Shown here one piece after another: positions 33,300 to 43,061 of a stretch of DNA of 60,913 bases. Both the position numbers and the translations under genes were made by a program. The notes beneath the pieces were generated by a model that made no database searches, was not told the DNA's origin, and saw only the letters and a list, made by a program, of their open reading frames with translations. Positions within the stretch are counted from its first letter, which is position 1. Each line of letters starts with the position of its first letter. Origin of the DNA: an uncultured Alteromonadales bacterium (GTDB taxonomy: Bacteria > Pseudomonadota > Gammaproteobacteria > Pseudomonadales > Cellvibrionaceae); NCBI GenBank assembly GCA_937864365.1, contig CALMJT010000149.1, positions 1-60,913 of the forward strand, written 5' to 3'.

Positions 33300-33902
33300 T
33301 TAACCCTTAAAGTGCTCGGGCAGCTCATTAAGATGTTGCCGGGCACGTTGTTGCAACATAGGAAATAAAGCGTCAAAACCTTCTGCGATCTCGTCGTAAT
33401 GCTGCAAAAATGCAACGAAGGCTTGATCCAATCCCAAGGGTCTTCGGCGACGCATCTCCATGCTATCCACAATTCGACCTAGTCTGGGAAGATTTCCGTA
33501 ACCCGCCAACAGATCGGTATTTTGTGCGTGTTGCAGCCAAATCTGCGCAGATTTCGGTAAAATCAACTCAAATCGCGACAAATTTTGATAAAAATCTTGA
33601 GTAAACGATTCCAGAGTTTGATCGTGAAATTGCGACCACTGCAAACACAGAAAATGATCGATCGCCAAATCGATAATGATGGGCGCAATGCGACGATGCT
33701 TTACCCCCAACTTTTCGGCAATCGATTTGAAGGTTGAATCTTGATCGGACCAAGCATCTAGCTTGCGATGCAACCAAATGCCCTGCTCAACGGCTAAAGG
33801 CCAAGCGCCGGTAAGCGGCCCTTTAACAAAATCACCAAGAAATCCGCCCACTTGATGATCTTCAAGATCGCCAGATACTAAAATGTGGGCAAGATAATTC
33901 AC
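33300..33902 (-). CDS. acpH: Acyl carrier protein phosphodiesterase AcpH
   Basis: 200 residues, matching the E. coli length (193). It starts MNYLAHILVSGDLEDHQVGG with the conserved FLGDFVKG, and the HD-like metal residues (H near 29-30 after the GIWLHRKLDAWSD block) are present. It removes 4'-phosphopantetheine from holo-ACP. The start is GTG at 33902. It lies 26 bp downstream of gshA on the same strand, so probably in the same transcript. Confidence 0.92.
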   Translation of the reverse strand: MNYLAHILVSGDLEDHQVGGFLGDFVKGPLTGAWPLAVEQGIWLHRKLDAWSDQDSTFKSIAEKLGVKHRRIAPIIIDLAIDHFLCLQWSQFHDQTLESFTQDFYQNLSRFELILPKSAQIWLQHAQNTDLLAGYGNLPRLGRIVDSMEMRRRRPLGLDQAFVAFLQHYDEIAEGFDALFPMLQQRARQHLNELPEHFKG

Positions 33903-33928
33903 GGCTTAACCAGCGGCTAACAACCTAA

Positions 33929-35521
33929 TTACGCGCGTGCGCAAAAGTCGTATTGGGCGTAATAATCGCTTAGGTATTCATCAAAGCCTAGATCATCTTT
34001 AACTTCGATGGTGGCTTGCTCCAACAGAGAAGATTCAGCCATGGCCTGTAAGCGTTCATTGGCAGAATCATCAATACCCACCCGCTTAAAGTACTGTGAA
34101 TGCTGCTGAGCGAGCTCCATCGTATGTTCGAAGAAAGTCTGGTTGTTTTCACGCATATTGCGCAAAACTCGCGCAGAAGGCGTAAGTTCAGGATCTTCAA
34201 TCACCGCAGATTGCGCTTTAAGAGCACTCATGTAGCCTTGATTGCCGCAGGAAAGATCTAACAACTCCGCTACCGGCTCCATGGCTGTTAACAACTCTTG
34301 GCCCCATTTGCGCAGCGGCTTTTCGTCGCCATTATCAATCAGCTTAATGGCAGGATCACGGCCGTTATAAACCGTCCGTTTTTGGTTTTCTTGAATGGCA
34401 CGGAATTCCTGTTCGAAGGTTTGAGGGCTTGGAGTTAACAAGCAATACAACAAGAAGGTATCTAAGAACAACATCTGATCGCGCGAAATACCCAGCGGCT
34501 CATAAGGGTTTAAATCCAAACAGCGCACCTCTAAGTATTCAACACCACGATAGAACAACGCCGTTAAAGCAGTTTCATCTGTACGCGCCGTGCGCTTGGG
34601 ACGAATGGAACTGTAGAACTCGTTTTCGATTTGTAACAGCGAAGTATTCAACTGCAGATATTCACCGGTCTCGTCTCGGGTACCAATATTTTGGTAACCC
34701 TCGTAAGGGGTGTTGATTGCTCGACAAAGCGTGCGAAGATATGAACGTAAATCGTTGTAATCAACCAACAAGCTGGTTTGAGCGTCGCTTTGGTAGCCCA
34801 AATCACCCATGCGAAGCGACGTCGCATAGGGCCGATAATAGGTTTTGCCCTTGTCATCAAATTTCTCTAAGCAGTGGTTTTTATCTTCAACAAAACAACC
34901 ACACACCGCAGGTGATGCGCCAAACAAATACAGTAACAACCAAAAATAACGGCGGAAGTTGCGAATTAGGTCGAAATAGCGGTTGGTTCTGAATTCTTGT
35001 AAATCCAGTTTTGATTGCTCTAGGCCGTGTAAATGCGCCCAGAACGGGCTTGGCAGTGAAAAGTTGTAGTGTATGCCAGCGATGGTCTGCATTTTACGGC
35101 CATAGCGATGACCCAGCCCCAGCCGATAAATGGTTTTCATGCGGCCAACGTTGGAGTTGCCATAAAGAGCGACCGGAATATCTTCATCGTCTTCTAAAAG
35201 ACACGGCATACTTGCCGGCCAAAGATGCTCACCGTTTAAATGACCGTAGGTAAACTGATGCGTTGCCATTAGGTTTTCGATAACCGCACCAACCTGATGA
35301 GAAGGCGGAGTAATGAATTCCAACAATGACTCGCTAAAATCTGTGGTGATTTGCGGGTGGGTTAATGCCGACCCCAATTTTTTAGGATGCGGAGTTTGGG
35401 CCAGTTCACCAGCCTCCGTCACGCGTAGACTTTCTTTTTCTAGGCCACGCAAAATGCCATACAAAAGCGGAGAGTTTTCAGGCTTTTTAAGATCGTTAAG
35501 AAGTTTGTCGAACGTAGCCAA
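33929..35521 (-). CDS. gshA: Glutamate-cysteine ligase GshA
   Basis: 530 residues, proteobacterial type 1 gamma-glutamylcysteine synthetase (E. coli 518). Visible blocks: GILRGLEKESLRV near 23-35, QITTDFSESLLEFITPP, MQTIAGIHYNFSLP, and YLEVRCLDLNPYEP. It catalyses the first, ATP-dependent step of glutathione synthesis in the cytoplasm. The start is a TTG at 35521 with GGAGG 4 nt upstream; no ATG fits the conserved N-terminus. Confidence 0.96.
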   Translation of the reverse strand: MATFDKLLNDLKKPENSPLLYGILRGLEKESLRVTEAGELAQTPHPKKLGSALTHPQITTDFSESLLEFITPPSHQVGAVIENLMATHQFTYGHLNGEHLWPASMPCLLEDDEDIPVALYGNSNVGRMKTIYRLGLGHRYGRKMQTIAGIHYNFSLPSPFWAHLHGLEQSKLDLQEFRTNRYFDLIRNFRRYFWLLLYLFGASPAVCGCFVEDKNHCLEKFDDKGKTYYRPYATSLRMGDLGYQSDAQTSLLVDYNDLRSYLRTLCRAINTPYEGYQNIGTRDETGEYLQLNTSLLQIENEFYSSIRPKRTARTDETALTALFYRGVEYLEVRCLDLNPYEPLGISRDQMLFLDTFLLYCLLTPSPQTFEQEFRAIQENQKRTVYNGRDPAIKLIDNGDEKPLRKWGQELLTAMEPVAELLDLSCGNQGYMSALKAQSAVIEDPELTPSARVLRNMRENNQTFFEHTMELAQQHSQYFKRVGIDDSANERLQAMAESSLLEQATIEVKDDLGFDEYLSDYYAQYDFCARA

Positions 35522-35586
35522 GAGGCCTCCTTAATCGGCTTAATTCAAAGCCGTTGTTACAAACACTACCCGCTTACCGAGATTAT

Positions 35587-36090
35587 TTATGCGGTTTGCT
35601 CGGCAGTAATTTCAGTGTATTCATCAGGGTCACACGACTCAGCCTCAACGGTATCGGTTTCGTCGGTCGTTGAGTCTGCACCAGCGTGGTTTTGATCAGC
35701 AACGAATTCTATAGTCTTATCACCAAAATCTTGAACAAAAGTTTGTTCCAATACGAATTCATTGTTGGTTTTTTCATCACTAACAGATTCCGTGCCGGTT
35801 TCTTCTGCCACTGCGATCTCTTCATCGGATGCGGCAACTATCGAGCCCTGCTCGGGTAAATCAGAGATCCAACTCGGATCAACAACAGGCACACCCTTTT
35901 CTGTGGTCTCGGTCTCAACAATGCTAATACGTTGACTATAATCGCGAGCACTTACCTCAAAAACTTCGTTAACCGCCTCATCTTTATTAACGGCACGAAA
36001 TAGCCCTGCGGGCTCACGACCACTGACCCATAACCCCTGACGATTGAGGAAAAATCCTTGGTGATTTTGCAAAAGGAAAATTTTACTCAT
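35587..36090 (-). CDS. Hypothetical acidic protein
   Basis: 167 residues, not recognised. The first 60 residues look folded (MSKIFLLQNHQGFFLNRQ, then GLWVSGREPAGLFRAVNKDE). The rest is low-complexity, rich in Glu, Asp, Thr and Ser, with only one Cys (near 155). No signal peptide or membrane helix. AGGAG lies 7 nt before the ATG, and an exact TATAAT lies 43 bp upstream, so the gene is probably expressed. Confidence 0.65.
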   Translation of the reverse strand: MSKIFLLQNHQGFFLNRQGLWVSGREPAGLFRAVNKDEAVNEVFEVSARDYSQRISIVETETTEKGVPVVDPSWISDLPEQGSIVAASDEEIAVAEETGTESVSDEKTNNEFVLEQTFVQDFGDKTIEFVADQNHAGADSTTDETDTVEAESCDPDEYTEITAEQTA

Positions 36091-36697
36091 GATGTGCTCC
36101 TAAACTAATACGTCAGCTGGGTAATCGGAGTTATTATATTAACCGATCGGTTTTTGGAGAAAACCTCCGCTCTAAAGCCAAAATTTGAGCAGGATCGCTT
36201 AAATGGTGGCACCCAGCTTGATGTTTTTCGACTTTATACCTGTAAATTAGTGACGCCAAACCGTCATAATTTTGTAGCATTATGCGTCGGCCAAAAGTGA
36301 ATTGCTAAAGCAATAACAATTTGGCTGCCAATATTTGCTAACGATTATTTTAGCGTTTTTCAAAATTTCGGTGCACAAGTGCCTAATATTTTAAGAGTCG
36401 TCGACTTCTCAAAAATGATTATTTTTTGGGCGACCACTGAAACAATACTTAAACTAATTACTGAAAAAGTAATTATAAACAACGGTTTTTTAAGGATGGC
36501 AGTAGAAGGCCGCAATCGATAACGGGTATTATGGATTGATTGAGTTCGTCATATGAACAAATCAATAAGTTCCGTTTTTATCACAGCGAGAACCAAATTT
36601 AATTTCTACCATCTGAGCTGGGACTCAGAGAAGCTATCATTTTTTGTACAACGGTAATTCAAAAACCAACACCTAAACTTGCAACAGAAGCTCAGAC
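36091..36697. other. Divergent intergenic region before gspC
   Basis: 607 bp, AT-rich, with no supportable gene. It contains the candidate -10 box of the acidic hypothetical and presumably the gsp operon promoter. I could not assign a convincing -35/-10 pair for gspC. Confidence 0.5.
36133..36138 (-). promoter_or_regulatory. Candidate -10 box of the acidic hypothetical gene
   Basis: The minus-strand reading is TATAAT, an exact sigma-70 -10 hexamer, 43 bp before the ATG at 36090. The -35 region 17 bp upstream (TTCTCC) is poor. Confidence 0.35.
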
Positions 36698-37732
36698 ATG
36701 AATCAAGCAGTTAGTCATCTACCAGCGATACTTAAGCAAAGCTTGGGCAAGCCCAGCACGCTGATATTGGCTCGCAATATTTTGGTGGTGGTATTTCTAC
36801 TTTGGGCTTGCAGTAACCTTGCAAATCTATTTTGGGCCTTATTACCTGCACCTACTCTCCCAGAACCGTCATCGGCGGCTCCTAGAAATGTGGTTATTGA
36901 GGTCAATACAGGCGCAAATCAAGGCTCAATCGATATTGAATCTTTAGCCGCTATTGAATTGTTTGGCTCTGTTGATGCCACAGCAGCAGTTGAAGAGGTT
37001 GCTCCAGTCGCCACCGATATCATCGAAGATGCTCGCGAGACCTCTCTGAACCTAACATTGAAGGGTGTTATTAAAAGTAGCATCCCAGAAAACTCTGAAG
37101 CGTTTATCGCCCATGCGCGCGACGAAAAAGCGTACAAAATTGGCGATCGCCTACCCGGTGGCAACAATGTCAAGTTACTTCAGGTTCAAGCAAATCAAGT
37201 TATCCTCGATAACAACGGTAATAACGAATCTCTTCGTCTCTTTGAACCTAACAGTGACTTAGGTAATTCGCGAAACGATTCTGCTCGTAGCAATGTTTCA
37301 CTGGGTCGAGTTACCCGTGACCCACAAGAAATTCTTAACGAAGCGCTAGAAGAGGCGGGCGTTGATCCCAATTCATCCACCGCTTCCGATGACGAGGATG
37401 ACGACGAAGACGAGGACGGTACTGAACCTCGAGTAGTTACGCGAGCGCCAAAGTCACTCGCCGAAGTTATTAAATTTAGCGTGGCTCGTGAGGGTACCGA
37501 TATTGTCGGCTACCGAATTCGCCCAGGCCGCGACAGAGAAATTTTCGACCAGTTGGGCTTACAACCTAACGACATAGTTACAGAGATAAACGGCATTGCG
37601 CTGAATAACTCTGGCAGCATTACACAGGTTTACCGCGAAATGCGTGAAGCCACCAGCGCAAGAGTCACCCTTTTGCGCGATGGCCAGAGCCAATCTATAA
37701 ACATCGAGCTTGATGCAAATACCGAAGAGTGA
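36698..37732 (+). CDS. gspC: Type II secretion inner-membrane protein GspC
   Basis: 344 residues. One membrane helix (about 25-45), an HR domain around 105-165 (LTLKGVIKSSIPENSEAFIA, then AYKIGDRLPGG) that docks on the secretin, a linker with ten consecutive acidic residues near 231-240, and a C-terminal PDZ domain (about 255-340, with LGLQPNDIVTEINGIAL). It links the inner-membrane platform to GspD and helps select substrates. It is the first gene of gspC-N and its stop overlaps the gspD region. Confidence 0.93.
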   Translation: MNQAVSHLPAILKQSLGKPSTLILARNILVVVFLLWACSNLANLFWALLPAPTLPEPSSAAPRNVVIEVNTGANQGSIDIESLAAIELFGSVDATAAVEEVAPVATDIIEDARETSLNLTLKGVIKSSIPENSEAFIAHARDEKAYKIGDRLPGGNNVKLLQVQANQVILDNNGNNESLRLFEPNSDLGNSRNDSARSNVSLGRVTRDPQEILNEALEEAGVDPNSSTASDDEDDDEDEDGTEPRVVTRAPKSLAEVIKFSVAREGTDIVGYRIRPGRDREIFDQLGLQPNDIVTEINGIALNNSGSITQVYREMREATSARVTLLRDGQSQSINIELDANTEE

Positions 37733-37740
37733 GGATTAAC

Positions 37741-39759
37741 GTGCGCCGATTTTTGTTAGCAGCGCTACTATTGTGTGCCGGTCACACATACGCACAGGAC
37801 CGCGAAACTGAGAAACTAACCCTCAGCTTTAACGACGCTGATATTGTTGAGGTTATTCGCTTTGTTGCCGAAGCCACCAATAAAACCGTGATCATAGATC
37901 CACGTGTTAAAGGTAAGGTGCAGGTATTTACCAACGGTGAAGTTACTCGCGATCAAGCTTACGCATTATTGCTATCTATCTTAGAGTTACACGGCTTTAC
38001 CGCTTTTGAAAACGGTAACGTGGTGCGTGTTGTACCAAACAAAGACGTACGCTCTTCACCCATTCCGGTGACCGGTGAAAAAGCCGCACAAGCCGGTGAT
38101 GAGTACATCACCGAAGTTGTTACTCTGCGCAATATTTCTGCGGCTAAAGTACTGCCGGTATTACGCCCGTTGGTCGCTCAACATGCGCACATGGCAGCTT
38201 ACGACCCCAGTAACTCCATCGTAATTTCTGATACCGCCGCCAACATTGAGCGCGTTAAGCAAGTTATTGCACAAATTGACGGCGCCGCCGTTTCTCAAAC
38301 CGAAGTTATTCAGCTTGAATATGCGCCGGTTTCTGACGCACTCCAAATGATGGAAGCTCTGCTAAGTGGCGATGCGGGCAAAGACACCGGTAGCCTAAAA
38401 ATGGTTGCCGACGCTCGAACCAACTCCTTATTGGTCAGTGGCGACCAGGTACAGCGCAACCGAGTAAAAGATTTAATTGCTCGCCTTGACCGTCCACAAG
38501 CCCAAACCGGTAACGTGCGCGTTTTGTATCTTGAATACGCCAATGCCACCGAAGTTGCGCAAACCCTTCAGCAGCTGCTGCAAAACTTGTCACAAGGTGG
38601 CGGCGATGCCGCTGCAGCAACTGGCGGCGGTGGTATTCGCCCGTCGGTAGAAGCTGACGAATCTACCAACGCGCTGTTGATCACCGCCGAAGGCGATACC
38701 CTCGACTCATTGTTACAAGTCGTTGAGCGACTCGATATTCGTCGTGCTCAAGTATTGGTTGAAGCCATTATCGCCGAGCTAGAAGACGTTGATGGTAAAG
38801 ATCTTGGTATTCAGTGGCTATTTGCCTCTGAAAACGGTGGCTTTGGCTCCAGCTCACTGGGTGATGGCATCTTGTCTGGCGCAGGCTCCATTGCATTATC
38901 CGATGACGACGACGTAATCGAAGATCTTGCCGGCGCTATCGGCTCAATCACCGGCACTACATTTGGTGTCGGCGATTTTGACGGCGAAAAAGGCTTTATT
39001 GCACTGGTTAACGCGCTTCAAGAAAAGACTAATTCAAACATCCTTTCAACACCAAGTGTGTTAACCACCGACAACCACGAAGCCGAAATCTCCGTCGGTC
39101 AGGAAGTACCTTTCGTAACCGGTAGCTTTACCAGTACCGAAGGCAACGTTAACAACCCGTTCCAGACCATCGAGCGCCAAAACGTTGGTATCACCTTGCG
39201 CGTGACGCCACACATTAACGAAGGCGACAAAATTATTCTCGATATCGAACAAGAAGTATCAAGCTTGACCGGTGAAACGAGTGCGTCGGATGTAATCACC
39301 AACGAACGCTCCATCACCACTCAAGTCTTAGCCAGTGATGGCCAAGTTGTTGTACTGGGCGGTCTAATGCGCGATAACGTGCAGACCTTCCAGTCCCGTG
39401 TGCCTATTTTAGGTAGCATTCCAGTTATGGGGCGTTTATTCCGCTCTAACAGTGATCGAGTGACTAAAACCAACTTATTGGTATTTATTCGCGCCACCGT
39501 TATTCGCGACGACGAAACCCTGACCGGCACCACCGCTGAAAAATACAAATTTATTCGTGAACAACAACTCAGTGCTCGTCGCGAAAAAGGTCTCAGCCTG
39601 AAGAAAGATTTACTGCCCGTTGTTCCTGAGTGGCCAATCTCTCCAGAGACCGACTTATCAGGCTACGCGACTAAGGCTGCCGAACTTGAAGCTCAGCGCT
39701 TGAAGAAGTCGAAGAAAAAAGACAAGCCGCAAGAAGAAACCAGCGAAGAAAGTAACTAG
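37741..39759 (+). CDS. gspD: Type II secretion outer-membrane secretin GspD
   Basis: About 672 residues. A signal peptide (MRRFLLAALLLCAGHTYA), an N0 domain (LTLSFNDADIVEVIRFVAEA), N1-N3 modules (about 120-335) and the C-terminal secretin domain with the gate segment VGQEVPFVTGSF and the NVGITLRVTPHINEGD block. A Lys/Glu-rich tail ends the protein. It forms the multimeric outer-membrane channel. A GTG at 37741 is chosen because GAGG lies 6 nt upstream; an in-frame GTG at 37729 overlaps the gspC stop and would add four residues. No pilotin gene (gspS/aspS) is present in the window. Confidence 0.95.
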   Translation: MRRFLLAALLLCAGHTYAQDRETEKLTLSFNDADIVEVIRFVAEATNKTVIIDPRVKGKVQVFTNGEVTRDQAYALLLSILELHGFTAFENGNVVRVVPNKDVRSSPIPVTGEKAAQAGDEYITEVVTLRNISAAKVLPVLRPLVAQHAHMAAYDPSNSIVISDTAANIERVKQVIAQIDGAAVSQTEVIQLEYAPVSDALQMMEALLSGDAGKDTGSLKMVADARTNSLLVSGDQVQRNRVKDLIARLDRPQAQTGNVRVLYLEYANATEVAQTLQQLLQNLSQGGGDAAAATGGGGIRPSVEADESTNALLITAEGDTLDSLLQVVERLDIRRAQVLVEAIIAELEDVDGKDLGIQWLFASENGGFGSSSLGDGILSGAGSIALSDDDDVIEDLAGAIGSITGTTFGVGDFDGEKGFIALVNALQEKTNSNILSTPSVLTTDNHEAEISVGQEVPFVTGSFTSTEGNVNNPFQTIERQNVGITLRVTPHINEGDKIILDIEQEVSSLTGETSASDVITNERSITTQVLASDGQVVVLGGLMRDNVQTFQSRVPILGSIPVMGRLFRSNSDRVTKTNLLVFIRATVIRDDETLTGTTAEKYKFIREQQLSARREKGLSLKKDLLPVVPEWPISPETDLSGYATKAAELEAQRLKKSKKKDKPQEETSEESN

Positions 39760-39773
39760 GCCCGGATTTAATC

Positions 39774-41318
39774 ATGGCAGAACAAGCCTTTGACACCGAA
39801 GAACAAACCATCGAACTAGACCCATCAACCGTGGCTGCCGCCCCGGTTGATGAGGACTACGAACGAGCCTTGCCGTTTCATTATGCCAGCGCCCATGGCG
39901 TCATTTTGAAAGACGGACAAATTCTTCATCGCGGCCGCTTAGGCCTGCCTATGCTGCTTGAGTTGCAACGTCATCTCGGCCGCGGCTTTATAACCGTCGC
40001 CATATCTGATGAAGAATTCCAACGTGCACTCAAAGAGATGTATCACGGCTCCAGCGGCTCTGCACAACAAGCCGCAGACGAAGTTGCCGATGATCTTGGC
40101 AGCGATATCGATCTTGGCTCTCTGGCTGAAGAATTAAGCGATGACCAAGAGCTGCTTTCCGGCAACGACGACGCACCGGTTATTCGTCTAATCAACGCCA
40201 TTTTGTCTCAGGCGGTACGCGAGAAGGCATCGGATATACACATTGAGCCCTACGAAGACCGCGTAGCCGTTCGATTCCGTGTCGACGGCGTTCTCAACGA
40301 AATGTTGTCGCCCAAAGCTGTTTTAGCACCTTTGTTGGTTTCCCGTTTAAAGGTTATGGCGAAGCTCGATATTGCCGAGAAACGCTTACCTCAAGACGGA
40401 CGCATCACGGTAAAGCTCGCCGGTCACGGCCTCGATATTCGACTTTCTACAATTCCTTCGGCACATGGCGAACGCGTGGTATTGCGTCTGCTGGATACCA
40501 CTGCTGGCCAATTATCGCTGAAACAAATCAACATGCCTGAAGCGGTTTACGAAGGCTTTTCCGGCTCATTGAATAAACCGCACGGCATTATTCTGGTGAC
40601 CGGTCCTACCGGTTCCGGTAAAACCACCACTCTTTATGCTGGTTTGTCGCACATCAACGATCGCAGTAGGAACATTTTGACCATTGAAGATCCGGTGGAG
40701 TATATGCTGCCGGGCATTGGTCAAACTCAAGTTAACTCAAAAATTGATATGACCTTTGCACGCGGCCTACGGGCAATTTTGCGTCAAGACCCGGATGTGG
40801 TGATGATCGGTGAGATTCGAGACCAAGAAACCGGCTCCATTGCCGTTGAGGCCAGTTTGACGGGTCACTTGGTGTTATCAACCCTGCATACCAATACGGC
40901 GATTGGTGCGGTAACACGCTTGCAAGACATGGGCATAGAGCCATTCTTGTTGTCTTCGAGCTTGACCGCAGTAATGTCACAGCGCTTAATTCGAATGCTG
41001 TGCAACAAATGTAAGCGCGAAGATCATCCAACACCGGCCGAACAACGTCACCTCAACCTGTCAGCCACAGATACCATATACCGTGCCGTCGGCTGTGATG
41101 AATGCCATCACCAAGGTTATCGTGGTCGAAGTGCAATTTACGAGTGGATTGAGATCACCGATCGTCTGCGTAAGCTTATTCACGAAGACGTGGGTGAGCA
41201 TGTGCTCGAAGCCGAAGCTCGCACCCAATCTGATTCCATCACCGAGCATGGTCGCAAGCGTGTTTTAGCCGGCGATACCAGCATTGAAGAGGTCATGCGT
41301 GTAACCACGGCGATGTAA
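39774..41318 (+). CDS. gspE: Type II secretion ATPase GspE
   Basis: 514 residues. The N1E domain (about 1-120) precedes the ATPase core: Walker A GPTGSGKTT near 279-287, Asp box ILTIEDPVEY, Walker B DPDVVMIGEIRD, His box TGHLVLSTLHTN. A C-terminal zinc-binding tetracysteine lies between CNKC and CDEC, as expected for GspE. It drives pseudopilus assembly from the cytoplasmic face by binding GspL. Confidence 0.96.
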   Translation: MAEQAFDTEEQTIELDPSTVAAAPVDEDYERALPFHYASAHGVILKDGQILHRGRLGLPMLLELQRHLGRGFITVAISDEEFQRALKEMYHGSSGSAQQAADEVADDLGSDIDLGSLAEELSDDQELLSGNDDAPVIRLINAILSQAVREKASDIHIEPYEDRVAVRFRVDGVLNEMLSPKAVLAPLLVSRLKVMAKLDIAEKRLPQDGRITVKLAGHGLDIRLSTIPSAHGERVVLRLLDTTAGQLSLKQINMPEAVYEGFSGSLNKPHGIILVTGPTGSGKTTTLYAGLSHINDRSRNILTIEDPVEYMLPGIGQTQVNSKIDMTFARGLRAILRQDPDVVMIGEIRDQETGSIAVEASLTGHLVLSTLHTNTAIGAVTRLQDMGIEPFLLSSSLTAVMSQRLIRMLCNKCKREDHPTPAEQRHLNLSATDTIYRAVGCDECHHQGYRGRSAIYEWIEITDRLRKLIHEDVGEHVLEAEARTQSDSITEHGRKRVLAGDTSIEEVMRVTTAM

Positions 41319-41320
41319 TC

Positions 41321-42562
41321 ATGGCAGCATTTACTTATACAGCTCTTAATTCGACGGGTAAAACCGTTAAAGGTGTTATCGAAGGTGACAGCGAACGTCA
41401 AGTTCGCGCTCAGTTACGTACACAACAACTCAAACCTTTAACCGTATCGTCAACTAACGATAAAAAGTCTAAAAATACCGGCGCTAAAGCGAGTAAGAAC
41501 AAATCGTTTCTATCAAGCTTATTTGGCCCTAAGTTAACAGTTAAAGAACGAGCCCTGATCACCCGTCAGTTGGCATCTCTACTGTTATCGGGTCTGCCTC
41601 TAGACGAGGCGATCAATACCGCCGCCAAACAGACCACCAAACCTTCAACTCAATCAATCTTATTGAGTATTCGCAGTCGCGTTCTAGAAGGCCACTCACT
41701 TGCACAGGCGTTCGGCGAGCACCCAAAAAGCTTCGATAACATGTATCGCTCCATGGTTCGCGCCGGTGAATCTTCAGGTTATTTAGGGCAGGTTTTAGAG
41801 CAGCTTGCCGAATACATTGAGCGTAGCCAATACACGGCAAGTAAGCTTAAAGCGGCAATGATTTATCCCATTGTGTTGTTGTGCGTGAGTGTCAGCGTTG
41901 TTGCTATCTTGATGGTCTTTGTGGTTCCAGACCTTGTTGGTATGTTCCAACGTAGCGAGCGAGAATTACCCTTTATCACTAGGGTTCTAATTGGAGCAAG
42001 TAACGGCCTGAGCAACTACGGTATTTACATACTCATTGCCATAATCGCCGCGATTTTTGGTTTTAAATCGCTGCTAAAAAACGAGAAGAACCTACGCGCT
42101 TGGCACAGCTTCACGCTAAAGGTACCCCTCGTAAAAGATGTCATTCTACTTGCCGAGAGTTCGCGATTTGCTGGAACACTCAGCCTTTTAGTAGAAAGTG
42201 GCGTGCCCTTGCTACAGGCGCTAAGAATTGCCACCCAGGTTTTATCTAACACTGCGCTGCGTCATGCTTGCACCGATGTCAGTCGCTCCGTACAAGAAGG
42301 TGGATCGTTACACAAAGCCTTAAAAAACGCCGGTTGGTTTCCACCATTGCTTGTGCAAATGACTGCCAGTGGTGAGGCGAACGGTACACTGGACAAACAA
42401 CTTAAACACTGTGCAACCAACCAAGAGCGCGAGCTAGAAATGATGCTCACCACGGTTATGGGTATCTTCGAGCCAGCCATTGTTGTCATTATGGGTATTT
42501 CTATCGCCTTTATTATGATCGCAATTTTGTTGCCCATCTTTGAACTCAACCAGCTTGCGTAG
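41321..42562 (+). CDS. gspF: Type II secretion platform protein GspF
   Basis: 413 residues, polytopic. Duplicated T2SSF domains (about 75-195 and 280-400) each end with membrane helices: FGPKLTVKERALITRQLASLL starts the first, LAESSRFAGTLSLLVESGVP the second. It starts AAFTYTALNSTGKTVKG like other GspF proteins. It is 2 bp after gspE. Confidence 0.95.
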   Translation: MAAFTYTALNSTGKTVKGVIEGDSERQVRAQLRTQQLKPLTVSSTNDKKSKNTGAKASKNKSFLSSLFGPKLTVKERALITRQLASLLLSGLPLDEAINTAAKQTTKPSTQSILLSIRSRVLEGHSLAQAFGEHPKSFDNMYRSMVRAGESSGYLGQVLEQLAEYIERSQYTASKLKAAMIYPIVLLCVSVSVVAILMVFVVPDLVGMFQRSERELPFITRVLIGASNGLSNYGIYILIAIIAAIFGFKSLLKNEKNLRAWHSFTLKVPLVKDVILLAESSRFAGTLSLLVESGVPLLQALRIATQVLSNTALRHACTDVSRSVQEGGSLHKALKNAGWFPPLLVQMTASGEANGTLDKQLKHCATNQERELEMMLTTVMGIFEPAIVVIMGISIAFIMIAILLPIFELNQLA

Positions 42563-42621
42563 ATCAGAGCAGCTACACGTTCAAAAACGATTTGACTGTA
42601 ATTTTTAATGGATGAAGGGTT

Positions 42622-43059
42622 ATGAACCAGAAAACGAAAAACGCGGGTTTCTCGCTTATTGAAATCATGGTGGTCTTGGTGATCATGGGGCTGTTAGTAG
42701 GGATTGTGGCGCCTAACGTTCTCAAAAACGTCGATGACGCCAATATTCAACGTGCCTATGCAGACTTCCGCAGCATCGAAACCTCTTTAAAATCCTACCG
42801 CTTGGATAACTTTGTTTATCCATCAACCGAGCAAGGCTTAGGTGCTTTAGTCGAAAAAACCTCTCTTGAGCCAGTTCCTCGCAAGTTTCCTCAGAGTGGT
42901 TACTTAAACGAAGTACCTCAAGATCCTTGGCAACGCGATTATGTCTATATCAGTCCTGGAGAAAGCCACGACTATGACATTATTTCCTACGGTGCAGATG
43001 GCGTTCCCGGCGGTGAAGGCCAAAACGCCGATCTAAACATTTGGGATAAGCCTGAATAA
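42622..43059 (+). CDS. gspG: Major pseudopilin GspG
   Basis: 145 residues. The prepilin peptidase site is after Gly9 (AG/FSLIEIMVVLVIMG) with Glu at +5. The C-terminal half has the calcium-binding GspG pattern (QSGYLNEVPQDPWQRDYVY and SYGADGVPGGEGQNADL). It is the main subunit of the secretion pseudopilus. Confidence 0.97.
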   Translation: MNQKTKNAGFSLIEIMVVLVIMGLLVGIVAPNVLKNVDDANIQRAYADFRSIETSLKSYRLDNFVYPSTEQGLGALVEKTSLEPVPRKFPQSGYLNEVPQDPWQRDYVYISPGESHDYDIISYGADGVPGGEGQNADLNIWDKPE

Positions 43060-43061
43060 TC

